Positions 42,399-52,161 of a stretch of 64,000 bases of DNA are shown in pieces. Within the stretch, counting starts at the first letter, position 1. Every line of letters begins with the position of its first letter. The translations under genes were made by a program, and so were the position numbers. The notes under the pieces are model-generated. The model did not search any database and was not told the origin of the DNA. It saw only the letters and a program-made list of their open reading frames with translations. The stretch comes from Phenylobacterium sp. GTDB taxonomy: Bacteria > Pseudomonadota > Alphaproteobacteria > Caulobacterales > Caulobacteraceae. The DNA lies in NCBI RefSeq assembly GCF_004799515.1, contig NZ_SSMX01000026.1, positions 248,001 through 312,000 on the forward strand, written 5' to 3'.

Positions 42399-43606
42399 CC
42401 GCGGCCACGCCCGATCAGAACCGAGCTCCCGCCTCGCGCGCCCAGGCGCACCACGCCTTCGCGCGCTCCGACCGCAGCGCCATCGGGGTCTGGTGGTGGA
42501 CGGTGGACCGTTGGATGCTGGGCGTCGTGGCCCTGCTGATCGCGGTGGGCGTGGTCATCGCCTTCGCGGCCAGTCCGGCGGCGGCGGCGCGGATGAACAT
42601 CGGCGATCCGTTCCACTTCGCCGTGCGCCAGTGCGTGTTCGCCGCGGCGGCGGCGGCGATCCTGGTCGTCACCTCGATGTTCGACGTCAAGACCGTCAAG
42701 CGAAGCGCCTTCTTCATCTGGCTGATCGCCATCGCGGTGATGGTCGCCCTGCCGTTCCTGGGCCACAACGCCAAAGGCGCCACCCGCTGGATCGAGCTCG
42801 GCGGTTTCTCCCTACAACCCTCGGAATTCATGAAGCCGGCGCTGATCGTGCTGGTCGCCTGGATGTTCTCCGAGGGCCAGAAGGGGCAGGGCGTGCCGGG
42901 CGTCTCCATCGCCTTCGCCCTCTACCTGATCCCCGTGGCGCTGCTCCTGATGCAGCCGGACGTGGGGCAGACAGTGCTGATCACCGCCACCTTCGGGGCC
43001 GTCTTCTGGATGGCCGGCGTGCCGCTGTCCTGGGTGATGGGCCTGGGTGTCGTCGCCGTGGCCGGCCTCGGCTCGACCTATTTCCTGCTGCCCCACGTGG
43101 CCTCGCGGGTCGACAAGTTCCTGCAGCCCGACAAGGCCGACACCCACCAGGTGGACGCCGCCCGTGTGGCGCAAGCCGCCGGCCGCCTGTTCGGGCGGGG
43201 CCCCGGCGAGGGCGTGCTGAAGCGCTCGATCCCCGACGCCCACACCGACTTCGCGCTCTCGGTGGGCGCCGAGGAGTTCGGGCTGGTGTTCCTGATGCTG
43301 GTGGTGACCCTGTTCACGATCATCGTGGTGCGCGGCCTCTACCGGGCGATGAAGCTGTCGGACCCCTTCGAGCAGGTGGCGGCGGCCGGGCTCTTCGTCC
43401 TCGTGGGCCTGCAGGCGATCATCAACGTCGCGGTGAACCTCGACATGATCCCGACCAAGGGCATGACCCTCCCGTTCATCAGCTACGGCGGCTCCTCCAT
43501 GCTGGCCATGGGGCTGACACTGGGCCTGGCGCTGGCGCTCACCCGCCGCCGGCCGGGCGCCTATACGGTCGGCGAAGGGCTCGCCAAGGCCGGCGCGTTC
43601 GCTTAA
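42395..43606 (+). CDS. ftsW: Septal peptidoglycan polymerase FtsW (SEDS family)
   Basis: 403 residues with about ten transmembrane helices after a 45-residue cytoplasmic tail. SEDS signatures are NAKGATRWIELGGFSLQPSEFMKPALIV, the large periplasmic loop with HTDFALSVGAEEFGL (catalytic Asp region), and PFISYGGSSMLAMG. Partner of FtsI. ATG 42395 overlaps the murD stop. Confidence 0.95.
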   Translation: MTAATPDQNRAPASRAQAHHAFARSDRSAIGVWWWTVDRWMLGVVALLIAVGVVIAFAASPAAAARMNIGDPFHFAVRQCVFAAAAAAILVVTSMFDVKTVKRSAFFIWLIAIAVMVALPFLGHNAKGATRWIELGGFSLQPSEFMKPALIVLVAWMFSEGQKGQGVPGVSIAFALYLIPVALLLMQPDVGQTVLITATFGAVFWMAGVPLSWVMGLGVVAVAGLGSTYFLLPHVASRVDKFLQPDKADTHQVDAARVAQAAGRLFGRGPGEGVLKRSIPDAHTDFALSVGAEEFGLVFLMLVVTLFTIIVVRGLYRAMKLSDPFEQVAAAGLFVLVGLQAIINVAVNLDMIPTKGMTLPFISYGGSSMLAMGLTLGLALALTRRRPGAYTVGEGLAKAGAFA

Positions 43607-43618
43607 GCGCGGAACAGC

Positions 43619-44713
43619 ATGCGCAAAACAGCCGTCCTGGCCGCCGGAGGCACCGGCGGGCACCTGTTCCCCGCCCAGGCTCTGGCCGAGGCGCTGATCG
43701 CCCGCGGCTGGTCGGTGGTGTTGGCCTCCGACGAGCGGGTGGCGGGCCTGGCGCAGGACTTCCCGGCCGAGCGGCACATTCCGCTGTCGTCCGCCACCTA
43801 CAGGCCCGGCGACCCCATCGGCATGGTCCGCGCCGGCCTGGCGGTCTTCCGCGGGGCCATGCAGGCGCGCGCCGCCTACCGCGAGATCGGGCCCAACATC
43901 ATCGTGGGCTTCGGCGGCTACCCCTCGGCGCCGGCCCTGGTGGGCGCGATCCTCGACAAGCGGCCCTGCCTGATCCACGAGCAGAACGCGGTGATGGGCC
44001 GGGCCAACCGCATGCTGGCCGGCCATGTGACCCGGGTGGCCTGCGCTTTCCCGACGCTCTTGAAGGCCCCGCCGCAGGTGGCCGCCGCGGCCACGGTGGT
44101 CGGCAACCCGGTGCGCCCGGCGATCCGCGCCCTGGCCGAGGTCCCCTACGTTCCGCCCACCGCCGACGGGCCGATCCGCCTCTTGATCACCGGCGGCAGC
44201 CAGGGCGCGCGCCTGTTGTCCGAGCTGGTCCCCGAGGCCATCGCCGCCCTGCCCGACGGGCTGCGCCAGCGCCTGGCGGTCCAGCAGCAGACGCGGCCGG
44301 AGTCCATGGAGACCGCGCGGCGCATCTATCGCAACGCCGTGGTCGACGCCGAGATCGCGCCCTTCTTCCGCGACATGGCGAGCCGCCTGGGCGCGGCCCA
44401 CCTGGTGATCGGCCGCTCCGGCGCGGGCTCGGTCTGCGAGTTCGCGGTGGCCGGCAGGCCGGCCATCCTGGTGCCGCTGGCCATCGCGCTCGACGACGAC
44501 CAGGGCCAGAACGCCAAGTTGCTGGCCGACGCCGGCGGGGCGGAGGTGGCCCGGGAAAGCCAGCTGACGGTGGCCAGCCTGTCCGGCGCGCTGGAGAAGC
44601 TGCTGAGCAACCCCGCGCGCCTGGCGCGCATGGCCGCGGCTTCCCGTGCGGTGTCCATCCCGGACGCCGCCGAGCGGCTCGCCGACGTCGTGGAAGAGAC
44701 GGCGCGGCTGTAA
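43619..44713 (+). CDS. murG: MurG glycosyltransferase (lipid II synthesis)
   Basis: 364 residues. GGTGGHLFPAQALAEAL at the N-terminus, GFGGYPSAPAL, HEQNAVMGRANR, ITGGSQGARLLSE and the UDP-GlcNAc site RSGAGSVCEFAVAGRPAILVPL followed by DQGQNAKLL. It adds GlcNAc to lipid I at the inner face of the membrane. Twelve bases after ftsW. Confidence 0.96.
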   Translation: MRKTAVLAAGGTGGHLFPAQALAEALIARGWSVVLASDERVAGLAQDFPAERHIPLSSATYRPGDPIGMVRAGLAVFRGAMQARAAYREIGPNIIVGFGGYPSAPALVGAILDKRPCLIHEQNAVMGRANRMLAGHVTRVACAFPTLLKAPPQVAAAATVVGNPVRPAIRALAEVPYVPPTADGPIRLLITGGSQGARLLSELVPEAIAALPDGLRQRLAVQQQTRPESMETARRIYRNAVVDAEIAPFFRDMASRLGAAHLVIGRSGAGSVCEFAVAGRPAILVPLAIALDDDQGQNAKLLADAGGAEVARESQLTVASLSGALEKLLSNPARLARMAAASRAVSIPDAAERLADVVEETARL

Positions 44714-44770
44714 CGGCGCCGAGCGCGCGGCTATGGTTTCGCGGGCGCGCCTCGCGCCGGGAGATGTTTC

Positions 44771-46027
44771 ATGCGGCGCACGGCGGCCATCCTCTTCGTC
44801 CTGGGCGTGATGGGCCTTCCGGCGGTCGTCGCGGCGGCGCCGGCTGCCGCCTGGGTGCAGATGACCGGGGCGGGCGCCGAAGTCCGCGCCGTGTCCGACG
44901 GATCGGCCTGTCCCGCGCTCGATGTCGACGGGAAGCCGCGCGCCATGAGCCTGCGCGCCGGCCCCGACGAAGCCTTCGCCAACCGCATCTGCGAGGCGCC
45001 CCTGCCCAAGGGCGCGAAGCACGCCTCGGTGGAGGGCGTCGCCCTGCCGCTGCCCAAGGCCCGGCCGCAGCGCCTGGTGATCCTGGGCGATAGCGGCTGC
45101 CGGCTGAAGGGGCCCGTCGTCCAGGACTGCAACGACCCCGTCGGCGGCTGGCCCTTCGCCAAGGTGGCGGCCCTGGCCGCCGCCCAGAAGCCGGACCTGG
45201 TGATCCATGTGGGCGACTATTACTACCGGGAGACCCCGTGCCCGCCGCTGATGGGCGGCTGCGCCGGCAGCCCCTACGGCGACAAGTGGTTGACCTGGAA
45301 GGCCGAGCTGTTCGATCCGGCCCAGGGCCTTCTGAAGGCCGCGCCCTGGGTCTTCGCCCGCGGCAACCACGAGGATTGCCAGCGCGGCGGCAAGGGCTGG
45401 TTCCGGCTGCTCGACGCCGATCCCAAGGCGCTGGCCTGTCCGGCCGGGCACAGCGCCACCTTCGCCGTGGACATCGGCGGGGCGCGCCTGGCGGTGCTGG
45501 ACAGCGCCGACCCCGACGACACCCACCTGAACGCCGACCAGACCGCCGCCTTCGCCGCCGATCTGAAGGCGATCCCCGCCGGGGCCACGCCGGTCTGGCT
45601 GGTGACCCACCGCCCGCTCTGGGAGGTGTTCCGCGCCGGTTCGCTGCTCACCGACACCGGCGGCAACGCCAACGAGCGCCAGGCGGTCAGGACCGCGGGA
45701 CTGGGCCAAACCGAGATGATCGTCGCGGGCCACCTGCACACCTTCTACAGCCTGGACGCGGTGGCCGGCCGGCCGAGCCAGCTGGTGGTCGGCACCGGCG
45801 GCGACATCCTGGATTCCAACAAGGCCGCGACGCCGGTCATTGCGACGATCCCGGTGGACGGCGCGGAGACCCCGGCCTTCGCCATGGACCGCTTCGGCTA
45901 CTTCGTCCTCGACCGGGTGGGGCAGGGCGCCGCCGACGACTGGGTGGGCGTCTTCCACGACCTGACCGACAAGGTGATCGCCCGCTGCACCCTGCGCGCC
46001 GGGCGGCTGGCCTGCGTCGCGGCGTGA
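44771..46027 (+). CDS. Secreted calcineurin-like metallophosphoesterase inside the dcw cluster
   Basis: 418 residues. Signal peptide (MRRTAAILFVLGVMGLPAVV... cleaved near AAAPAAA). Metallophosphoesterase motifs in order: VILGDSGC (Asp), HVGDYYYR (Asp), ARGNHEDC (Asn-His), WLVTHRP and AGHLHTFYS (Gly-His-x-His). Several cysteines suggest periplasmic disulfides. GXE-type positions match purple-acid-phosphatase-like enzymes rather than UDP-2,3-diacylglucosamine hydrolase. It lies between murG and murC with 57 bases before it and 50 after. Start ATG 44771 follows GGGAGATG. Role in wall synthesis unknown. Confidence 0.85.
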   Translation: MRRTAAILFVLGVMGLPAVVAAAPAAAWVQMTGAGAEVRAVSDGSACPALDVDGKPRAMSLRAGPDEAFANRICEAPLPKGAKHASVEGVALPLPKARPQRLVILGDSGCRLKGPVVQDCNDPVGGWPFAKVAALAAAQKPDLVIHVGDYYYRETPCPPLMGGCAGSPYGDKWLTWKAELFDPAQGLLKAAPWVFARGNHEDCQRGGKGWFRLLDADPKALACPAGHSATFAVDIGGARLAVLDSADPDDTHLNADQTAAFAADLKAIPAGATPVWLVTHRPLWEVFRAGSLLTDTGGNANERQAVRTAGLGQTEMIVAGHLHTFYSLDAVAGRPSQLVVGTGGDILDSNKAATPVIATIPVDGAETPAFAMDRFGYFVLDRVGQGAADDWVGVFHDLTDKVIARCTLRAGRLACVAA

Positions 46028-46077
46028 GGCCTCGCGCGATGGTTTCCCCTGCGCCGGCAATGCGCTAGCACCGAGCC

Positions 46078-47511
46078 ATGACCCGCCGCCCCGTGCCCTT
46101 CGACATCGGCCCCGTGCACTTCATCGGCATCGGGGGCATCGGCATGAGCGGCATCGCCGAGATCATGCTGCGCATCGGCTACCAAGTGCAGGGCTCCGAC
46201 GCCAAGGCCAGCGCCAACACCGAACGGCTGGAGAAGCTGGGCGCCAAGGTGTTCATCGGCCACGACGCCGGCCACGTCGACGGCGCCTCCGCCGTCGTCT
46301 ATTCGACCGCCGTCAAGGCGGACAATCCGGAGATGGTCGCCGGCCGCGAGCGGCGCCTGCCGCTGGTGCGCCGCGCCGAGATGCTGGCCGAGCTGATGCG
46401 GCTGCAGTTCTCCGTGGCGGTGGGCGGCACGCACGGCAAGACGACGACTACCTCGATGGTCGCGGCCCTGCTGGACGCCGGCGGCCTGGACCCCACGGTG
46501 GTCAACGGCGGGATCATCAACGCCTACGGGACCAACGCCAAGGTCGGCGCCGGCGACTGGATCGTGGTCGAGGCCGACGAGAGCGACGGCACCTTCCTGA
46601 AGCTGCGCTCCACCGTGGCCGTGGTCACCAACATCGACCCCGAGCACCTCGACCACTACGGCGATTTCGACGCGGTGAAGAAGGCCTTCCGCGACTTCGT
46701 GGAGAACATCCCGTTCTACGGCTTCGCCGCGGTCTGCACCGACCATCCGGAGGTCCAGGCCATGGCCAGCCGCGTGGAGAACCGCCGTCTGGTGACCTAT
46801 GGCGTCAATCCGCAGGCGGAGGTCCGCGCCGAAGGGATCGAGATGGGCCCCGACGGCTGCCGCTTCGACGTGGTGGTGCAGCCGCATCCCCAGGCGGCCG
46901 GCGGCGACGCGGAGACGATCCGCTACGAAGGCCTGCGCCTGCCGATGGCGGGGCATCACAACGCCATGAACGCCCTGGCGGCGATCGCCGTGGCCCGCGA
47001 ACTGGGCGTCGGCGCCGAGGACATCCGCCAGGGCCTGGCCGGCTTCGGCGGGGTGCGGCGGCGCTTCACCACCACCGGCGTCGCGAACGGCGTGCGCATC
47101 ATCGACGACTACGGCCACCATCCGGTGGAGATCGCCGCGGTGCTGAAGGCCGCCCGGGCGGTGACCGAGGGCCGGGTGATCGCGGTGGTCCAGCCGCACC
47201 GCTATTCGCGCCTCGCCGACCTGTTCGACGATTTCTGCCATGGCTTCAACGACGCCGACGTGGTGATCGTGGCCGACGTCTACGCCGCGGGCGAAGCGCC
47301 AATCGAAGGGGTCGACCGCGACGCCCTGGCGGCGGGCCTGGGCCGCTACGGCCACCGCCGGGTGCTGACCCTGGACAGCCCCGCCGAACTCCCCGCGCTG
47401 ATCCGCCAGGAGGCGCGGCCGGGCGACCTCGTCATCCTGCTGGGCGCCGGCGACATCACGGCCTGGGCCTATGCCCTGCCCGAGCAGCTCACAGCCTTGG
47501 CCGCCGAATGA
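46078..47511 (+). CDS. murC: UDP-MurNAc:L-alanine ligase
   Basis: 477 residues. [18 protein letters not shown] at the N-terminus, ATP loop [13 protein letters not shown] (about residue 117), [40 protein letters not shown] and QPHRYSRL. First ligase of the stem peptide pathway. Followed by murB after 13 bases. Confidence 0.97.
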   Translation: MTRRPVPFDIGPVHFIGIGGIGMSGIAEIMLRIGYQVQGSDAKASANTERLEKLGAKVFIGHDAGHVDGASAVVYSTAVKADNPEMVAGRERRLPLVRRAEMLAELMRLQFSVAVGGTHGKTTTTSMVAALLDAGGLDPTVVNGGIINAYGTNAKVGAGDWIVVEADESDGTFLKLRSTVAVVTNIDPEHLDHYGDFDAVKKAFRDFVENIPFYGFAAVCTDHPEVQAMASRVENRRLVTYGVNPQAEVRAEGIEMGPDGCRFDVVVQPHPQAAGGDAETIRYEGLRLPMAGHHNAMNALAAIAVARELGVGAEDIRQGLAGFGGVRRRFTTTGVANGVRIIDDYGHHPVEIAAVLKAARAVTEGRVIAVVQPHRYSRLADLFDDFCHGFNDADVVIVADVYAAGEAPIEGVDRDALAAGLGRYGHRRVLTLDSPAELPALIRQEARPGDLVILLGAGDITAWAYALPEQLTALAAE

Positions 47512-47524
47512 GGCGGGCGGCGGC

Positions 47525-48436
47525 ATGAGCTGGCAGGACGCCCTGCCGACAGTCCGCGGGCGGCTGCTGCGCGACGAGCCGCTGGCGCCCTTCACCTGGC
47601 TGCGGGTGGGCGGGCCGGCCGACGTCCTGTTCCTGCCGCAGGACGAGGCGGATCTGGCGGACTTCCTGGCGGCGCTGGATACAGCGGTTCCCGTAACCCT
47701 GCTGGGCGTGGGCTCCAACACCCTGGTGCGCGATGGTGGCGTCGAGGGCGTGGTGATCCGCCTGGGGAAGGCCTTCGCCACGGTCGAGCCGCGCGGGGGC
47801 AGCCGTATCTTCGCCGGCGCCGCGGCGCTGGACGCCAACTTGGCGCGGGAGGCGGCCAAGGCCGGGATCGCCGGGCTGGAGTTCTACCGCGGCGTGCCGG
47901 GCTCGGTGGGCGGCGCCCTGGTGATGAACGCCGGCTGCTACGGGGCGGAGACCAAGGACGTGCTGGTCGAGGCCTATGCGCTCGACCGCGCGGGCCGGCG
48001 GCTGACGCTGTCCAACGCCGAGCTCGGCTACAGCTACCGCAAATCCGCCCGCGCGGCGGCCGAGCCGCTGGTGTTCCTGGGCGGCTTGTTCGAGGGCCGG
48101 CCCGACGATCCGGCGGCCATCATGGCGCGGATGGACGAGATCACCGCCCGGCGGGAACAGACCCAGCCGATCCGCGAGAAGACCGGCGGCTCGACCTTCA
48201 AGAACCCGCCCGGCCAGTCGTCGTGGAAGCTGATCGACGAGGCGGGTTGGCGCGGCAAACCCTTTGGCGGGGCGATGTTCTCGCCCCTGCACGCCAACTT
48301 CCTGATCAACACCGGCGAGGCCGCCGCCGCCGACCTGGAAGGGCTGGGCGAGGCGGTCCGCGCCGACGTGCACGCCAAGACCGGCGTCGAGCTGGAATGG
48401 GAGATCAAGCGGATCGGACGGCCCGCTTCCGCTTGA
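47525..48436 (+). CDS. murB: UDP-N-acetylenolpyruvoylglucosamine reductase
   Basis: 303 residues. FAD-binding segments [15 protein letters not shown] and [17 protein letters not shown], then [29 protein letters not shown] (catalytic Tyr region), [21 protein letters not shown] and HANFLIN. Type II-like short enzyme. ATG 47525 chosen since the upstream extension would run into murC. Confidence 0.95.
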   Translation: MSWQDALPTVRGRLLRDEPLAPFTWLRVGGPADVLFLPQDEADLADFLAALDTAVPVTLLGVGSNTLVRDGGVEGVVIRLGKAFATVEPRGGSRIFAGAAALDANLAREAAKAGIAGLEFYRGVPGSVGGALVMNAGCYGAETKDVLVEAYALDRAGRRLTLSNAELGYSYRKSARAAAEPLVFLGGLFEGRPDDPAAIMARMDEITARREQTQPIREKTGGSTFKNPPGQSSWKLIDEAGWRGKPFGGAMFSPLHANFLINTGEAAAADLEGLGEAVRADVHAKTGVELEWEIKRIGRPASA

Positions 48437-48492
48437 CCCGGCGCGGCGGCTCGGTCACCGCCATCCACAATCTCCGTCCTGACGAGTCTCCC

Positions 48493-49440
48493 ATGCCCAC
48501 ACCGCTTTCCGGACACCATGTCGCCGTGCTGATGGGCGGGCTTTCCGCCGAGCGGGAGGTGAGCCTGGTCTCCGGCCGCGAATGCGCCGCGGCCCTGGAG
48601 CGGCTGGGCGCCAAGGTCAGCCGCGTCGACGCCGGCCGCGACCTGGCCCAGGTGCTGAGCGCGCTGAAGCCCGATGTCTGCTTCAACGCCCTGCATGGCG
48701 AGTGGGGCGAGGACGGCTGCGTCCAGGGGGTGCTGGAGACGCTGGGCCTGCCCTACAGCCACTCCGGCGTGCTGGCCTCGGCGTTGGCCATGGACAAGGC
48801 CAAGGCCAAGGCGGTGCTGGCCGCGGCGGGGGTGACGGTGCCGGGCGGCGGCCTCTTCAACCGCTTCGAGGCGGCGGCCGAGCACGTCATGGCGCCGCCC
48901 TATGTGGTCAAGCCGAACGCCGAGGGCTCCTCCGTCGGGGTCTTCCTGGTCTTCGAAGGCGCAAACCGCCCGCCGCAGGAGATCGTGGCCCCGTCCTGGA
49001 CCTTCGGCGAGCAGGTGATGATCGAGCCTTACGTCGCCGGGCGCGAACTCGCCGTGGGCGTGATGGACGGAAAGGCGATGACCGTCACCGACATCATTCC
49101 GCGCACAGGTTTTTATGACTACGAGGCCAAGTACGCCGACGGCGGATCGACGCACATCGTGCCGGCCAAAATACCCACCCAAGCCTTTGAAAGGGCTCTG
49201 CGAATGTGTGAGTTGGCGCATGCCGCCCTGGGTTGCCGAGGGGTTACCCGGGCCGATCTGCGTTATGACGATGTTAACGACGTTCTGGTCCTCCTTGAGG
49301 TCAACACCCAGCCCGGCATGACGCCCACTTCGCTCGTCCCCGAGCAGGCGGCGCAGCAGGGCGTGGATTTCGACGCTCTGGTGCTTTGGATCACGGAGGA
49401 CGCGTATGCCCGCGGCGGTGCGGGGGGGAAGCCGGCCTAG
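48493..49440 (+). CDS. ddl: D-alanine:D-alanine ligase
   Basis: 315 residues. [63 protein letters not shown], the metal-binding [20 protein letters not shown] and [14 protein letters not shown] 48493 fits the family. The last 35 bases overlap ftsQ. Confidence 0.96.
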   Translation: MPTPLSGHHVAVLMGGLSAEREVSLVSGRECAAALERLGAKVSRVDAGRDLAQVLSALKPDVCFNALHGEWGEDGCVQGVLETLGLPYSHSGVLASALAMDKAKAKAVLAAAGVTVPGGGLFNRFEAAAEHVMAPPYVVKPNAEGSSVGVFLVFEGANRPPQEIVAPSWTFGEQVMIEPYVAGRELAVGVMDGKAMTVTDIIPRTGFYDYEAKYADGGSTHIVPAKIPTQAFERALRMCELAHAALGCRGVTRADLRYDDVNDVLVLLEVNTQPGMTPTSLVPEQAAQQGVDFDALVLWITEDAYARGGAGGKPA

Positions 49441-50317
49441 GGCGAAACCCTCCGCGAAAACACCTCCCAAGGCGCCGCGCCCAGCTCCGGCCGCGGCCGC
49501 GCGGCGGGCGGGCGCCGAGGCGGCGCATGGCCTGTCGCCCCGGGTGGCGCTCGCCGGCGCCGTCGCGGTGCTGGCGCTGGCGCTGGGCGCGACCCTCGCC
49601 ACCGGCCACCGCGGCCAGCGCATGGTCGCGGCGATCGGCTCCGGGATCGACAACCGTTTCGGCGCGGCGGGCTTCCGGCTGAAGACCATCGAGGTGCAGG
49701 GCGCCTCGCCCATGGCCACCGCCGACATCGTCAAGGCCGCCGGCGTCTACCGCAATCAGCCGATGCTGGGCCTCGACCTCGACGGCCTGCGCCAGAACGT
49801 CCAGCGCGTGGGCTGGGTGAAGGAGGCCCGCGTCGTGCGCCTCCTGCCCGACACTCTCGTGGTCTCGGTGGTCGAGCACCGCCAGCTCGCCGTCTGGCAG
49901 CACGCCGGCCGCCAGTTCGTCATCGACGACCATGGCCAGGTGATCAAGGAAGCCGATCCAGCCCGCTTCGCCACCCTGCCGCTGGTGGTGGGCGAGGGCG
50001 CGGCCGACCACGCGCCGGAGATCCTGCCGGTGATCGCCCAGCGCCCGCGCCTGATCGGCCAGATGGACGCCCTGGTGCGCGTCGACGACCGCCGCTGGGA
50101 CGTGCGCATGAAGGACGGCTCGCTGATCCAGCTGCCCGCCGACGGCGTGGACGCGGCGCTGATGCAGCTGGAGCGCCTCGACCAACGCTCGCGGGTCCTG
50201 GAGCTCGGCTTCGACCGGATCGACCTGCGCAATCCCGACGTGATCTCGGTGCGTCCGCGCCAGGTCCAGGCCCTGCAGACCCAAACCTACGCCCTGCCGA
50301 CCGCGGCCGGGCTCTGA
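49406..50317 (+). CDS. ftsQ: Cell division protein FtsQ
   Basis: 303 residues. Basic Pro/Ala-rich cytoplasmic tail of about 45 residues, one membrane helix (about 46-66), a POTRA domain ([25 protein letters not shown]) and a beta domain with [28 protein letters not shown]. FtsQ links FtsL/FtsB to the divisome. ATG 49406 lies 35 bases inside ddl. Confidence 0.93.
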   Translation: MPAAVRGGSRPRAKPSAKTPPKAPRPAPAAAARRAGAEAAHGLSPRVALAGAVAVLALALGATLATGHRGQRMVAAIGSGIDNRFGAAGFRLKTIEVQGASPMATADIVKAAGVYRNQPMLGLDLDGLRQNVQRVGWVKEARVVRLLPDTLVVSVVEHRQLAVWQHAGRQFVIDDHGQVIKEADPARFATLPLVVGEGAADHAPEILPVIAQRPRLIGQMDALVRVDDRRWDVRMKDGSLIQLPADGVDAALMQLERLDQRSRVLELGFDRIDLRNPDVISVRPRQVQALQTQTYALPTAAGL

Positions 50318-50338
50318 CGTAGATGGAAGCCTTTTAAG

Positions 50339-51718
50339 ATGCTCAAGTTCGCGACCCGAGCCGAAGCCCCCGTCGAGGCGCGCCGCTTCGCCGACCCGGC
50401 CAGCGGCAAGAAGGACGGCGGCCGCGATGGGCTGAAGGCGGCGCTGTCGCGTCCGCCGGTGGTCGCCGCCGTCGACCTGGGCGCATCGAAGGTCACCTGC
50501 TTCATCATGAAGCCGGACGGCGTGCGCAAGGGCGACCGGACGCTGACCACCGCCGGCGTCGGCTATGTCCAGTCGCGCGGCGTGCGCGGCGGCGCCATCG
50601 TCAACCTCGACGAGGCGTCGGAAGCTATCGCCCAGGCCGTCGAGCGGGCTGAGAACGTGGCCGGCGTCAATGTCCAGGGCGTCACCGTCGCCACCGCCGG
50701 CGGCCAGCTCACCTCCGCCCGCGTGTCGGGGCGCGTCTCCATCGGCGCGCGGCCGATCGGCGACAACGACCTGGTGCGCGCCATCAGCCACGCGCTGGCC
50801 CAGATCAAGCTGCCGGGGCGCCGCGCCGCCCACATCCTGCCGATCGCCTGGAGCGTGGACGGGCAGGGCGGGGTGCGCGATCCGCGCGCCATGTTCGGCC
50901 GCACCCTGGGCGTCGAGCTCCTGGTGGTCTCGGTCTCCGAGGCCGTGTTCCAGACCCTGGGCGCCTGCATCGAGCGCGCCCACCTGCAGTTCGACGGCGT
51001 GGTCGCCGCCCCCTTCGTCTCCGCGCTCGCGGCGCTGGAGGAGGACGAGATGGACCTGGGAAGCGTCTGCATCGACATGGGCGGCGGCTCGACCTCGGCG
51101 GCGGTGTTCAACGCCGGCTCCCTGGTGCACGTCGAGACCGTGCCGGTGGGCGGCCAGCACGTGACCCAGGACATCGCGCGCGGCCTGTCCACCTCCATCG
51201 CCGGCGCCGAGCGGATCAAGACCCTGCACGGTTCGGCCATCGCCTCGGCCAACGAGGACCGCGAGATGATCGAGGCGCCGCCGCGCGGCGACGATCCCGG
51301 CGCGGGCCCGGTCATCGCCCCGCGCAGCCTGCTGAAGGGCATCATCGCCCCGCGCGTGGAAGAGACCCTGGAGCTGCTGCGCGACCGGTTGAAGGCTTCC
51401 GGCGCGCCCATCGAGCCGGGCGCGGGCCTGGTGCTGACCGGCGGGGCCAGCCAGCTGGCCGGCGTGCGGGAAGTGGCCGTGCGCGTGTTCGACCGTCCGG
51501 TGCGCTTAGGGCGGCCGCGCCGGGTGCCGCACCTGGCCGACGCCGCCTCCGGCCCGGCCTTCACCGCCGCCGCCGGCATCCTGCACCGCGCCGCCTTCGG
51601 CCCGCGCGAGGCGGTCAGCGCCAAGGCGCTCGCCTCCGCCAAGCTGCGCCGCGAGCCGCTCGACCCCCGCGCCAACCCGGTGGCCAAGGCCGCCAGCTGG
51701 CTGCGCGAGAACCTCTAG
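50339..51718 (+). CDS. ftsA: Cell division protein FtsA
   Basis: 459 residues. Actin-fold motifs: VVAAVDLGASKVTCFI (phosphate 1), SVCIDMGGGSTSAAVF (phosphate 2) and LVLTGGASQLAGV (adenosine). The C-terminal amphipathic helix (KAASWLRENL) is the membrane-targeting sequence. An N-terminal extension of about 40 polar residues precedes the actin fold. FtsA anchors FtsZ to the membrane. Confidence 0.95.
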   Translation: MLKFATRAEAPVEARRFADPASGKKDGGRDGLKAALSRPPVVAAVDLGASKVTCFIMKPDGVRKGDRTLTTAGVGYVQSRGVRGGAIVNLDEASEAIAQAVERAENVAGVNVQGVTVATAGGQLTSARVSGRVSIGARPIGDNDLVRAISHALAQIKLPGRRAAHILPIAWSVDGQGGVRDPRAMFGRTLGVELLVVSVSEAVFQTLGACIERAHLQFDGVVAAPFVSALAALEEDEMDLGSVCIDMGGGSTSAAVFNAGSLVHVETVPVGGQHVTQDIARGLSTSIAGAERIKTLHGSAIASANEDREMIEAPPRGDDPGAGPVIAPRSLLKGIIAPRVEETLELLRDRLKASGAPIEPGAGLVLTGGASQLAGVREVAVRVFDRPVRLGRPRRVPHLADAASGPAFTAAAGILHRAAFGPREAVSAKALASAKLRREPLDPRANPVAKAASWLRENL

Positions 51719-52161
51719 GCCGAAAACGTCCAGGCGGTCTGGGGCGCTCCGCGACCGCGGCGCGGGGCCACGCCGATGCCGCCAGCATCAGCGCCCAGGT
51801 CGCCGGTTCCGGCGCGGCGCCGACCTTGCCGGCCCCGGCGCCCTTGCCGGCGCCCGGATCGGCGGAGGGCGGACGCTGCGTTAACCGGCCGCTCTCGGGA
51901 CAGCTTAACGAACGATCCCCGCTTTCCACAGGCGAGCCGGAACGCCGCAGGCGGCGCCTGATTCGGCTTACGCCTTGTGACGCAAGGGGATTTTTCCTGA
52001 ATGGCAGCGCTCGACGCGCTCGCGACTCACGATATGCGGTTAACGCTCAATTAAGGGTCTGAGCGCGTACTTAACGCATCGTTACGAACGGCGCATCGCG
52101 AGGCGGGTTTCGCGGGGCGCCCGAGCCGATTTGGGCCGAACTGTTTTTGGGAAGGGGTCCC
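51719..52161 (+). promoter_or_regulatory. ftsZ upstream region: CtrA box, GANTC site and weak DnaA-like box
   Basis: A 443-base gap with no gene. TTAA-N7-TTAA at 52040-52054 is a perfect CtrA box. More TTAAC elements lie at 51881, 51905 and 52071. GACTC at 52024-52028 is a GANTC (CcrM) site. CTTTCCACA (about 51920) is a 7/9 match to a DnaA box. In Caulobacter ftsZ is repressed by CtrA and helped by CcrM methylation; the same architecture is visible here. GGGAAGGGG before ATG 52162 is the ribosome binding site. Confidence 0.7.

Noticed and set aside
42812-46060. A 1082-codon open frame on the minus strand opposite ftsW, murG and the phosphoesterase
   Set aside because: Same reason: composition artefact with no recognisable motif, while the plus-strand genes have full catalytic signatures.
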